From assembly GCA_965199585.1 (NCBI GenBank), contig CBDASI010000002.1, forward strand, positions 3,286,001 to 3,350,000: a DNA stretch of 64,000 nt, in the 5' to 3' direction. Positions within the stretch are counted from its first letter, which is position 1. Each line of letters starts with the position of its first letter. The notes under the pieces were generated by a model. The model was not told the DNA's origin and did not search any database. It saw nothing but the letters and a program-made list of their open reading frames with translations. Of this stretch, positions 8,562 to 17,002 are shown one piece after another. The position numbers and the translations under genes were made by a program. The DNA is from JAVVHH01 sp965199585. GTDB lineage: Bacteria > Pseudomonadota > Alphaproteobacteria > Acetobacterales > Acetobacteraceae.

Positions 8562-9134
8562 TCAGCGCGGTAAGGACGCGGCCTTACCGGCTGGAATCGA
8601 AGTCCCCTGATGCGCCAACAACGCCGTGCGAGGGCCCTTGCCCTTCTCCTTGTCTTCCCCAAGCAGCCACGATTCAAGTTGGCGGCGGGCGCGGAAAACT
8701 CGGCTCTTGGCCGTGCCCACGGCGCAACCGGTCGCTTCGGCCAAATCTTCGTAGCTCATGCCGTGGATCACCACCATTACTAGCGCCTCGCGCTGGTCGG
8801 CAGGAAGCTTGTCCATCGCTACGCCGAGTTCCTTCAGCGCCAAGCGGTCCTCATGCGGCGCCTCGGTCGCAAACATACCGGCCGGAACGTCATCGATGTC
8901 GGTGGTGTCACGGCGCTTGCGGAGATTGGAGATGAACCGGTTGCGTAGGATGCGATGCATCCAGGCTGCAAAGTTGGTGCCCGGGATGAAGCTCGTGCTC
9001 GCCGATAGGGCGTTACAGACGGCGTCCTGGACGAGGTCTTCCGCCGATGCCCGGTTCCGTGTCAGCGCAAGCGCCTGAACACGGAGCTTGGGCAGAATCG
9101 CGATGACCTGCTCGTTGAATGCTTGGGTCGACAT
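8562..9134 (-). CDS. ecfG: ECF sigma factor EcfG (general stress response), copy 1
   Basis: 190 residues. Sigma region 2 spans about residues 12-78 ('RASAEDLVQDAVCNAL', 'FAAWMHRILRNRFISNLRK') and region 4 about 108-162 ('LPADQREALVMVVIHGMSYEDLAEA', 'GTAKSRVFRARRQL'), with a charged C-terminal tail of about 25 residues. Position immediately upstream of nepR and the EcfG-like wording of both regions identify it as the sigma factor that NepR binds. The ATG is preceded by AGAAGGAC at a good distance. A second sigma gene (9262-9810) lies 127 bases upstream on the same strand. No GGAAC-type autoregulatory promoter was found in that gap. Confidence 0.92.
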   Translation of the reverse strand: MSTQAFNEQVIAILPKLRVQALALTRNRASAEDLVQDAVCNALSASTSFIPGTNFAAWMHRILRNRFISNLRKRRDTTDIDDVPAGMFATEAPHEDRLALKELGVAMDKLPADQREALVMVVIHGMSYEDLAEATGCAVGTAKSRVFRARRQLESWLLGEDKEKGKGPRTALLAHQGTSIPAGKAASLPR

Positions 9135-9261
9135 CGTGTGTCCTTCTGGCCTTATACCCGATCAATGACTGGCGCTGGCAAAGCGTTGCCTCCGGTTTGT
9201 CACCAAAGCGTGAGGACATGCGGAACACCGACTTATGCGATTGCTCACCGTCACCCGGCGG

Positions 9262-9810
9262 TTAGGTATCGGCACCTGCATGAATGTCTCCCTGCTCACT
9301 CTCGGCGCGACGGATCGCGGTGGCCAAAGCAGTCCGCCCGCGGGACACCCGCGCCTTGATCGTGCCGACCGGGACACCACAGACCAACGCCGCCTCGTCG
9401 TATGTCATCTCCTGAGCGCCGACCAGGATCAGCGCCTCGCGCAGCAGAGGCGGCAGGGTCCAGATCAGCGTCTGCAGCTCGCGCATAGCTGCGCGACCTT
9501 CGACGGCCGGCCGCTCGGACTCGTCCGCCGGGCGCTGCTCCTGCATCACGATCGTCTCGCGCTTGCGGCGCCTCACCGTCTCGTAGAACGAGTTTCGCAC
9601 GATTGTGAACAGCCAGGCCTTCAGGTTGGTGTCGGCCTGAAACTGCTCCAGCGCGCTCAACGCCCGTACCAGGGCGTCCTGCACCAGATCGTCCGCCGCC
9701 GTGCGGTCGCGCACCAGGAAGCGCGCAAACGCGCGAAGATCCGGCAACAAAGCGATGATGGCTGCCCGCAACCGCACCTGAGCGACGTCGCCCGGCCCGC
9801 CGTCATTCAT
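9262..9810 (-). CDS. ECF sigma factor, EcfG-like, copy 2
   Basis: 182 residues. Region 2 ('RTAADDLVQDALVRAL', 'LKAWLFTIVRNSFYETVRR') and region 4 ('LPPLLREALILVGAQEMTYDEAALV', 'GTIKARVSRGRTAL') are complete. It resembles the neighbouring EcfG but is clearly diverged, so it is a paralogue rather than a recent duplicate. It is divergent from phyR, with only 14 bases between the two start codons, so their promoters must overlap each other's coding sequence. It may be an alternative EcfG with a different promoter set or NepR affinity, as reported for multi-EcfG alphaproteobacteria; which copy is dominant cannot be told. Confidence 0.9.
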   Translation of the reverse strand: MNDGGPGDVAQVRLRAAIIALLPDLRAFARFLVRDRTAADDLVQDALVRALSALEQFQADTNLKAWLFTIVRNSFYETVRRRKRETIVMQEQRPADESERPAVEGRAAMRELQTLIWTLPPLLREALILVGAQEMTYDEAALVCGVPVGTIKARVSRGRTALATAIRRAESEQGDIHAGADT

Positions 9811-9824
9811 AACAAGGACATTCC

Positions 9825-10571
9825 ATGACCAGCTTGCGTCGCGAGGATCTCATCCGCGCCCTACCGTATGCACGCCGCTATGCACGCGCGCTGTCGGGAA
9901 GCCAACCCCGGGGGGACAACCTGGTTGCCGAAAGCCTCAAGGAGATCCTGGAGGATGACGAGCAGGAGACGAACGCGCAGTTCTCCCTCTACCGGTCGGT
10001 AACCCGGCGGTTCGAGAAATCGGCTGCCGCCTCCAGCCCGTTCGCCATCGGCCGCTTGTCGCCGACGCAACGGCAGCTCCTGCTGCTGACGTCGCTGGAG
10101 GAGCTGCCGATCGCCGCGGCGGCTTCCGTGCTGGGCATCGCGGCCCCCGAGGCCGAGGCGCAGCTGCTCGATGCACGCAACCATCTCCGCGCGGGTGCCG
10201 CGACCGACGTGCTCATCATCGAGGACGAGCCGATCATCGCGATGGACATCGAGGAACTGGTGCAGAGCTGCGGCCATAACGTCGTGGGTGTCGCGTCCAC
10301 CGAGGCCGAGGCGGTCGAGATCGCTGAGCGCACGCGTCCCGGCCTGATCCTGGCCGACATCAATCTCGGCAGCGGCGGCGATGGCACCACCGCGGTCAGC
10401 CGGATCATGCGCCACCATTACGCGCCGGTGATCTTCGTCACCGCCTATCCGGAACGACTGCTGACCGGCGAGGCGCTCGAGCCGGCCTTCGTCATCACCA
10501 AGCCATTCGAACCGATGACCCTGGCCATCGCGACCTATCAGGCGGTAACAGGTGGCGTGCAACTCGACTGA
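9825..10571 (+). CDS. phyR: general stress response regulator PhyR
   Basis: 248 residues with the diagnostic architecture: an N-terminal EcfG-like (sigma2-sigma4 mimic) domain, residues 1-120, and a C-terminal receiver, 127-245. The receiver has acidic pocket 'IIEDEP' (131-136), phosphoacceptor D178 in 'LADINL', T206 in 'FVTAYP' and K226 in 'ITKPF'; this is the FATGUY-type receiver characteristic of PhyR. Phosphorylation opens the protein so that the mimic domain captures NepR. It diverges from ecfG2 and runs in the same direction as glgE, whose start is only 57 bases after the phyR stop. Confidence 0.96.
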   Translation: MTSLRREDLIRALPYARRYARALSGSQPRGDNLVAESLKEILEDDEQETNAQFSLYRSVTRRFEKSAAASSPFAIGRLSPTQRQLLLLTSLEELPIAAAASVLGIAAPEAEAQLLDARNHLRAGAATDVLIIEDEPIIAMDIEELVQSCGHNVVGVASTEAEAVEIAERTRPGLILADINLGSGGDGTTAVSRIMRHHYAPVIFVTAYPERLLTGEALEPAFVITKPFEPMTLAIATYQAVTGGVQLD

Positions 10572-10587
10572 GCGCATGTGCAGCATC

Positions 10588-10613
10588 GCAGGTAGCAACC
10601 CGGTTGCATCTGC
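10588..10613 (+). other. imperfect hairpin between phyR and glgE
   Basis: GCAGGTAGCAAC pairs with GTTGCATCTGC around a CCG loop, with one bulged A and one G-U pair. No run of T follows, so it is not a classical intrinsic terminator; it could modulate read-through from phyR into the glgE operon or be fortuitous in GC-rich DNA. Confidence 0.35.
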
Positions 10614-10628
10614 CGCATTCTAGCCACG

Positions 10629-13600
10629 ATGACCGGGGACGATTTATTGACGACACCGAATTCTAGCGCGGCCCAACTCGGGCCACGGTCACCTCGCATC
10701 TTCCGCTTCACGCCGTCGGCGAACGCGTCTTGGCAGACCGTCCTGCAGCAGGCCGCGTCCAACGCGTTCGACACCGTTCTGTGCCACGGCGCCATCCCGC
10801 CGACGCTCGTCGACGTCGCTAGCAAAGCCGGTCTCGCGGTGCTGGTCGATATCGAGGTGATGATCGGCGCGGCCGACGCACCGGACGGCCTGTTCACGAC
10901 GTTGCCGGAGCCCTCGGTCGATCCTCGCCGCGAGCCGCGCCTGTCGGACGTGCGAAGGGCCGTGCTGACCGACGATGCGTCCGCCGCGCGACTCGGCATG
11001 CACTGGGCGGGGCGGCTCGGCGCTTACGGCAAGATCGACGGCGTTCGACTGTTGGGGCTGCGCGACATGCCCGCGCGGCTACTGCCGGCGTTCACCGCCG
11101 CGTTGCGCGAGGCGGCACCCGGGATGACGCTGTTCGGCTGGACCCCGGGCTTGTCGTGGGAGGCGCTGACCGCCATTGCGCCCGGCACGCTCGATTATGT
11201 CGGCCTTTCGCTGCCCTGGTGGGACGGACGGGCGGATTGGATCTGGCGTGAGCTGGAGATTTTGCGCGGTATCGGCACCGTGATCGCCGACGCCGGGGAA
11301 GCCGCGCCACTCGCCCGTCGTCGGCTTGCGACGATTATGGCCGATGGCTGGATGACTCACGACGCCGCCGCGTCCGACTTGGCGGCGATCCGATCTAACG
11401 CGGTTGCGGGCCCCTACGCCAGGGTGCTGTCGATCCCGGGCGAGCCGACCGTGGTGCTCCAATCGACCGATCAGCCGGACGCACGCCGGGCCGGACGCAT
11501 CGGGCTGACGATCGTCAACATGGTCGACCGCGCGGTCATGGTGCCTGCCGCCAACCTGCTGACGCGGCTGGGTGGTGATTTCACCCCGCTGACCGGTGCC
11601 GACGGCCAGTTCACGCCGACAACGGTGCTCGAGCTCGCGCCCGGCGACATGGTCAGCTTCACCGCCACCGCCATCCCGCCCTCCCCCGCCCGCGCCCTTA
11701 GCAAGGCGAGCGCGGCCGAAGGCACCAAGCTCTCGCGCATCGCCATCGAAGCACCGAGCCCGGCGGTCGATGGCGGCCGCTTCCCCGCCAGGCGGACCGT
11801 CGGCTCCGTCGTGACGGTCGAGTGCGACATCATCTGCGACGGGCATGATCGCCTCGCTGCATCCCTGAAATACCGTGGCCCTGGCGAGACCGCGTGGACC
11901 CAGGTGCCCATGCGCCTGGTGGTGAACGATCGCTGGGCCGCCGACATGCCGCTCGAGCGGCTCGGGCTGACGCATTACACGATCGAGGCCTGGAAAGACG
12001 TCTGGGCCTATTACGTCTACGAGCTAAGCGCCAAGCATCAGGCCGGCATCGACACCGCGCTCGAGATCAAGGAAGGCGTCGCCCTGGTCGAGACGGCGAT
12101 CACCGGCACCAAGAGCCGCAAACTGGCGACCGCGCTGCGCGGCGTGCTCAAGGGCCGCAAGACCGACGCGTCGCTGCGCGAGGCGTTGCTGGACCCGCAG
12201 ACCGCGGCGCTGATGGCGGCGGCCGACCAGCGCCCGTTCCTGGTCGAGCTGGAGCGGCCGATCCCGATCCAGGCCGAGCGCACCGCGGCCGGCTTTGCCA
12301 GCTGGTACGAAGTGTTCCCGCGCTCGATGAGCGACGACCCGACCCGTCATGGCACCTTCCGCGATGTCGTCCGGCACTTGCCGCGCGTTAAGCGGATGGG
12401 CTTCGACGTGCTTTATTTCCCGCCGGTCCATCCGATCGGCACCAAGAACCGCAAGGGCCCCAACAACACGCTGACGCCCGGCCCAGAGGACGTGGGCAGC
12501 CCCTATGCGATCGGCTCGGCCGAAGGTGGGCACACCGAGACGCATCCGGAACTCGGCAGCATCGAGGACTTCGCGCATCTGCGCATGGAGGCGGCCAAGC
12601 AGGGCATCGAGCTGGCGCTGGATTTCGCCATCCAATGCTCGCCCGATCACCCCTGGCTGAAGCAGCACCCGGACTGGTTCAACTGGCGCCCCGACGGCAC
12701 CATTCGTTACGCCGAGAACCCGCCGAAGAAGTATGAGGACATCGTCAACGTCGACTTCTACGCACCCGGCGCCATTCCGGGACTGTGGATGGAGCTGTGC
12801 GAGGCGGTGTTGTTCTGGGCGCGCCAGGGCGTCCGCCTATTCCGGGTCGACAATCCGCACACCAAGGCGTTCCCGTTCTGGGAATGGATGATCGCCGAAG
12901 TGCAGCAGCGTTTCCCCGACACGGTGTTCCTGGCCGAGGCCTTCACCCGGCCCAAGGTGATGTATCGCCTGGCCAAGATCGGCTTCTCGCAATCCTACAC
13001 CTACTTCACCTGGCGCAACGCCAAGTGGGAATTCCAGCAATATCTGACCGAGCTGGTCGAGGGCCCCGCGGCGGATTTCTTCCGCCCGCATTTCTTCGTC
13101 AACACGCCCGACATCAATCCGCTGATGCTACACACGTCCGGCCGGCCCGGCTTCCTGATCCGTGCCGCGCTCGCGGCGACTTTGTCGGGTCTTTGGGGCG
13201 TCTATAGCGGCTTCGAGCTGTGCGAGGGCACGCCGCTGGTCCCGGGCAAGGAGGAGTATCTCGACAGCGAGAAATACGTCATCCGCGCCTGGGATTGGGA
13301 CCGTCCCGGCAACATCACCGCCGAAATCGCCCAGCTCAACGCCCTGCGCCAGGCCAACCCGGCGCTGCAAACGCATCTTGGCATCACCTTCCTGAACTGT
13401 CCGAACGACCAGATCCTGCTCTTCGAGAAGGCCACGCCGGACCGCAGCAACGTCATCCTCGTCGCGATCAACCTCGACCACCGCAACACCCAATCCGGCC
13501 CGATCGACGTCCCGTTCTGGCGCTACACGCCCGAGCCCGGCGCCCTCGACATCACCGACCTGCTCGGCGGTGGCGAGACACGATCGTCCGATCGAACCCG

Positions 13601-13661
13601 GTTCGTCAGCCTATCCCTGGACCGTCCCTATGGCATCTGGCGCTTGAGTCCTTCTGTATGA
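10629..13661 (+). CDS. glgE: alpha-1,4-glucan:maltose-1-phosphate maltosyltransferase GlgE with extra N-terminal domain
   Basis: 1010 residues. The C-terminal ~650 residues are GlgE: a maltosyltransferase N-domain from about 370 ('RIAIEAPSPAVDGGRFPARR'), then a GH13_3 barrel with 'FDVLYFPPVHPIG', nucleophile D741 in 'FRVDNPHTK' and acid/base E770 in 'FLAEAFTRP', the 29-residue spacing seen in characterised GlgEs. It transfers maltosyl units from maltose-1-phosphate to alpha-1,4-glucan in the cytosol. Characterised GlgEs are about 660-700 residues; the extra ~320 N-terminal residues have a barrel-like pattern ending in a beta-rich segment and resemble a decayed GH13 module without catalytic residues. 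No clear Shine-Dalgarno precedes the ATG. It is the first gene of the trehalose/glucan operon and overlaps treS by ATGA. Confidence 0.95.
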   Translation: MTGDDLLTTPNSSAAQLGPRSPRIFRFTPSANASWQTVLQQAASNAFDTVLCHGAIPPTLVDVASKAGLAVLVDIEVMIGAADAPDGLFTTLPEPSVDPRREPRLSDVRRAVLTDDASAARLGMHWAGRLGAYGKIDGVRLLGLRDMPARLLPAFTAALREAAPGMTLFGWTPGLSWEALTAIAPGTLDYVGLSLPWWDGRADWIWRELEILRGIGTVIADAGEAAPLARRRLATIMADGWMTHDAAASDLAAIRSNAVAGPYARVLSIPGEPTVVLQSTDQPDARRAGRIGLTIVNMVDRAVMVPAANLLTRLGGDFTPLTGADGQFTPTTVLELAPGDMVSFTATAIPPSPARALSKASAAEGTKLSRIAIEAPSPAVDGGRFPARRTVGSVVTVECDIICDGHDRLAASLKYRGPGETAWTQVPMRLVVNDRWAADMPLERLGLTHYTIEAWKDVWAYYVYELSAKHQAGIDTALEIKEGVALVETAITGTKSRKLATALRGVLKGRKTDASLREALLDPQTAALMAAADQRPFLVELERPIPIQAERTAAGFASWYEVFPRSMSDDPTRHGTFRDVVRHLPRVKRMGFDVLYFPPVHPIGTKNRKGPNNTLTPGPEDVGSPYAIGSAEGGHTETHPELGSIEDFAHLRMEAAKQGIELALDFAIQCSPDHPWLKQHPDWFNWRPDGTIRYAENPPKKYEDIVNVDFYAPGAIPGLWMELCEAVLFWARQGVRLFRVDNPHTKAFPFWEWMIAEVQQRFPDTVFLAEAFTRPKVMYRLAKIGFSQSYTYFTWRNAKWEFQQYLTELVEGPAADFFRPHFFVNTPDINPLMLHTSGRPGFLIRAALAATLSGLWGVYSGFELCEGTPLVPGKEEYLDSEKYVIRAWDWDRPGNITAEIAQLNALRQANPALQTHLGITFLNCPNDQILLFEKATPDRSNVILVAINLDHRNTQSGPIDVPFWRYTPEPGALDITDLLGGGETRSSDRTRFVSLSLDRPYGIWRLSPSV

Positions 13662-16600
13662 ACGAAATCAGCACGTTTCTCGCCCCGCCGCCGCCGCTGC
13701 CGCCGATGGAGGACGTGCTTTGGTATAAAGACGCCATCATCTACCAGCTGCACATCAAGTCGTTCTTCGATGCCAACAACGATGGCGTCGGCGATTTCCG
13801 CGGCGTAATGGACAAGCTCGACTACATTGCCGAACTCGGCGTCACCGCGATCTGGATGCTGCCTTTCTACCCGTCGCCGCGCCGCGATGACGGCTACGAC
13901 ATCGCGGAATACACCGGCGTTCATGCCGATTACGGCGACATGGACGACGTCCGCCGCTTCATCGACGAGGCGCATTCGCGCGGCCTAAAGGTCATCAATG
14001 AGCTGGTGATCAACCACACCTCGAACGAACACGCCTGGTTCCAGCGTGCCCGCCACGCGCCTGCCGGCAGTCCGGAGCGCGACTTCTACGTTTGGTCCGA
14101 CAACGACACCCAATACAGCGGCACCCGCGTCATCTTCTGCGATACCGAGACCAGCAATTGGACGTGGGACCCCGTCGCCGCCCAGTATTACTGGCACCGC
14201 TTCTACTCGCACCAGCCGGACCTCAACTTCGACAACCCGGCCGTGCTCGAAGAAGTCATGAAGGTGATGCACTTCTGGCTCGACCTCGGGGTCGATGCGA
14301 TGCGGCTGGATGCCGTCCCCTACCTCATAGAGCGCGAGGGGACCAACAACGAGAACCTGGCCGAGACGCACGAGATCCTCAAAAAGATCCGCGCCGAGCT
14401 CGACCGCTATGCACCAGGCCGCATGTTGCTGGCCGAGGCGAACCAGTGGCCGGAGGACGCCCAGCAATATTTCGGCGACGGCGACGAATGCCACATGTCG
14501 TTCCACTTCCCGCTGATGCCGCGCATGTACATGGCCATCGCGCGGGAGGACCGCTTCCCGATCACCGACATCATGCGGCAGACCCCGGCCATTCCCGAGA
14601 ACTGCCAGTGGGCCGTATTCCTGCGCAACCATGACGAGCTGACCCTCGAGATGGTCACCCATAGCGAGCGCGACTATCTGTGGGAGACCTATGCGTCGGA
14701 CCGCCGCGCCCGCATCAATCTCGGCATCCGCCGCCGCCTCGCGCCCTTGCTCGAGAATGATCGCCGCCGCATTGAGCTGATGAACGGCCTGCTACTCTCC
14801 ATGCCCGGCACGCCCGTGATCTATTACGGCGACGAAATCGGCATGGGCGACAACATCTTCCTCGGCGACCGCGACGGCGTGCGGACGCCGATGCAGTGGT
14901 CGGTCGACCGCAATGGCGGTTTCTCCCGTGCCGACCCGGCGCAAATGGTCCTGCCGCCGATTATGGACCCGATCTACGGGTTCCAGGCCGTCAACGTGGA
15001 ATCCCAGTCGCGCAATCCGCACAGCCTCCTGAACTGGACGCGTCGTATGCTCGCGGTGCGCAAGCGCCACCGTTCGTTCGGCCGTGGCACGCAGCGCTTC
15101 CTCTACCCCGGTAACCGCAAGGTGCTCGCCTTCTTACGTGAACTCGCTCTCGAGGACGGTACGTTCGAGACGCTGCTCTGCGTCAGCAACTTGTCGCGGG
15201 CCGCGCAGGCCGTCGAGCTCGACCTCGCCACGTTTGCCGGTCGCATCCCGGTCGACATCGTCGGCGGCGCCGTGTTCCCGCCGGTCGGCCAGCTCAGCTA
15301 CATGCTGACCCTGCCGCCTTACGGTTTCTACTGGTTCCTGCTCGCCGAAGGCGCACAGCTGCCGGCCTGGCACGTGCCGCCCTCGGAGCCGCTACCGGAG
15401 TTGACCACCCTGGTAATTCGTGCCGGCGCCGGGCTCGAGGACGTGACACGGGCCGAGAGTCGACAGGTGATCGAACGCGAGGCGCTGCCGTCGTATCTTC
15501 CGATGCGTCGCTGGTTCGCCTCCAAGGGCGAGAAGATCGATGGTGTTCGCATCGCGTATGCGGTGATGCTTCCGGGTTCTGAAGGCCGAGTGCTGTTCTC
15601 CGAGGTCGAGGCGACGGTCGGCGGCCGCACCGAGAATTATGTACTGCCGTTGGGCCTGGCGTGGGAGGAGGAGACCAGCGGCGCGTTGGTCCAGCAACTG
15701 GCGATGACCCGGCTCCGCAAGGGGGCCCGGGTCGGCTATTTGACTGACGCCTTTGCTATCGACGCTCTGACTCGTGGCATGATCGACGGGCTGCAGGACA
15801 GTCGCGTGATCCCGTTCGACGATGGCGAGCTGCAATTCCGCCCGACGGCGTTGATGCAGACGGTCGATCTCGGCCCTGACGCTGAAATCCGCCGCCTGTC
15901 GGCCGAGCAGAGCAATTCGTCTTGGATCGTGGGCGACAAGCTCGTGCTCAAGCTGGTCCGCCGGGTCCTCGCGGGCGTCCATCCGGAGGGTGAGATGACC
16001 CGGTTGTTGACCGATCGCGGCTTTGCCAACACGGCGCCGCTATTCGGCGAGCTGGTCCGCGTCGACGACGAGGGCACGCCGCACACGGTGGCGCTCGCGC
16101 AGGGCTTCGTGCGTAACCAGGGCGATGCCTGGACCTGGACGCTCGACTTCATTGCGCGCCAGATCGAGGAAGTCGCCACCATGGGAGCGGCGGCCGAAGG
16201 CGACGAGGGAGCCGCCGAGGACGACACTTTCGCCGGCTATCATGGTTTCGCGGCCAATCTCGGCAAGCGTTTGGGCGAGTTGCACGCGGTGCTGTCGCAG
16301 CCCAGCGACGACCCCGAATTCGCACCCGAGCCAGCCGACCCGGTGCTGCCCGAGTGGGCCGACGGCGCGATCGAGCAAATCGATGCCGCGATCGTCCTGC
16401 TGACGCGGATGACCGAATGGCCGGACGAGGCAACGCACCGCAAGGCGCAGACGCTGATCGAAAACGTCGATCGCTTGCGTGATGCGGCACGCCGGTTGGC
16501 GCAGGGCGGCGCCGGTGCGTTGCAGACACGGGTGCACGGCGACTTCCATCTCGGCCAGGTCTTGGTCGTGCAGGGCGACGCCTTCATCATCGACTTCGAG

Positions 16601-17002
16601 GGGGAACCAGCTCGCACCATGACGCAGCGGCGGGCGAAGTCATCGCCATTGCGTGACGTCGCCGGGCTGCTGCGCTCGCTGGACTATGCCGCCGCGGCCG
16701 CGGCACCGGGTCGCGTCGCGTCGTCCGAGCAAGCGTCGCAACGACGCCAGTCGGAGCTGCAGCGTTGGCTCGCCCGCGCCAGCGAGACGTTCATGGAAGC
16801 GTATCAGGCGGTGTTGAATGCGGCTGAGCCGCGGTGGGCCTCCTCTACCTCGGAGGCTGCGCTGCTCGACCTGTTCCTGTTGGAAAAGGCGGCGTACGAG
16901 ATTAAATACGAGGCCGCCAATCGGCCCGCGTGGATCGCCATTCCGCTGAATGGAATGTATACCATCGCGGCGCGTCTGCTCGATCTGGGAGACGCCGAAT
17001 GA
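13658..17002 (+). CDS. treS: trehalose synthase / maltokinase fusion (TreS-Mak)
   Basis: 1114 residues from the ATG at 13658, which overlaps the glgE stop (ATGA). Residues ~20-570 are GH13 trehalose synthase: 'DAIIYQLHIKSFFD', nucleophile D218 in 'DAMRLDAVPYL', acid/base E260 in 'MLLAEANQW', and 'FLRNHDELTLEM'. The spacing of 42 matches known TreS enzymes. After a linker, residues ~620-1110 are a maltokinase (Pep2/Mak) with 'VHGDFHLGQVL' and 'IIDFEGEP', the catalytic and metal-binding motifs of the APH-like fold. TreS isomerises trehalose and maltose; Mak phosphorylates maltose with ATP to maltose-1-phosphate, the GlgE substrate. The fusion is common in Gram-negative bacteria and channels trehalose into glucan. 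Confidence 0.96.
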   Translation: MNEISTFLAPPPPLPPMEDVLWYKDAIIYQLHIKSFFDANNDGVGDFRGVMDKLDYIAELGVTAIWMLPFYPSPRRDDGYDIAEYTGVHADYGDMDDVRRFIDEAHSRGLKVINELVINHTSNEHAWFQRARHAPAGSPERDFYVWSDNDTQYSGTRVIFCDTETSNWTWDPVAAQYYWHRFYSHQPDLNFDNPAVLEEVMKVMHFWLDLGVDAMRLDAVPYLIEREGTNNENLAETHEILKKIRAELDRYAPGRMLLAEANQWPEDAQQYFGDGDECHMSFHFPLMPRMYMAIAREDRFPITDIMRQTPAIPENCQWAVFLRNHDELTLEMVTHSERDYLWETYASDRRARINLGIRRRLAPLLENDRRRIELMNGLLLSMPGTPVIYYGDEIGMGDNIFLGDRDGVRTPMQWSVDRNGGFSRADPAQMVLPPIMDPIYGFQAVNVESQSRNPHSLLNWTRRMLAVRKRHRSFGRGTQRFLYPGNRKVLAFLRELALEDGTFETLLCVSNLSRAAQAVELDLATFAGRIPVDIVGGAVFPPVGQLSYMLTLPPYGFYWFLLAEGAQLPAWHVPPSEPLPELTTLVIRAGAGLEDVTRAESRQVIEREALPSYLPMRRWFASKGEKIDGVRIAYAVMLPGSEGRVLFSEVEATVGGRTENYVLPLGLAWEEETSGALVQQLAMTRLRKGARVGYLTDAFAIDALTRGMIDGLQDSRVIPFDDGELQFRPTALMQTVDLGPDAEIRRLSAEQSNSSWIVGDKLVLKLVRRVLAGVHPEGEMTRLLTDRGFANTAPLFGELVRVDDEGTPHTVALAQGFVRNQGDAWTWTLDFIARQIEEVATMGAAAEGDEGAAEDDTFAGYHGFAANLGKRLGELHAVLSQPSDDPEFAPEPADPVLPEWADGAIEQIDAAIVLLTRMTEWPDEATHRKAQTLIENVDRLRDAARRLAQGGAGALQTRVHGDFHLGQVLVVQGDAFIIDFEGEPARTMTQRRAKSSPLRDVAGLLRSLDYAAAAAAPGRVASSEQASQRRQSELQRWLARASETFMEAYQAVLNAAEPRWASSTSEAALLDLFLLEKAAYEIKYEAANRPAWIAIPLNGMYTIAARLLDLGDAE

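Noticed and set aside
9222..9252. GGAAC as an EcfG -35 box
   Set aside because: No GTT at 16 or 17 bases downstream, and the plus strand here leads into the antisense side of ecfG2, not to any gene start.
13220..13657. N-terminal extension of TreS over the end of glgE
   Set aside because: Translation is Arg/Pro-rich shadow sequence; the ATG at 13658 overlaps the glgE stop and starts TreS homology.
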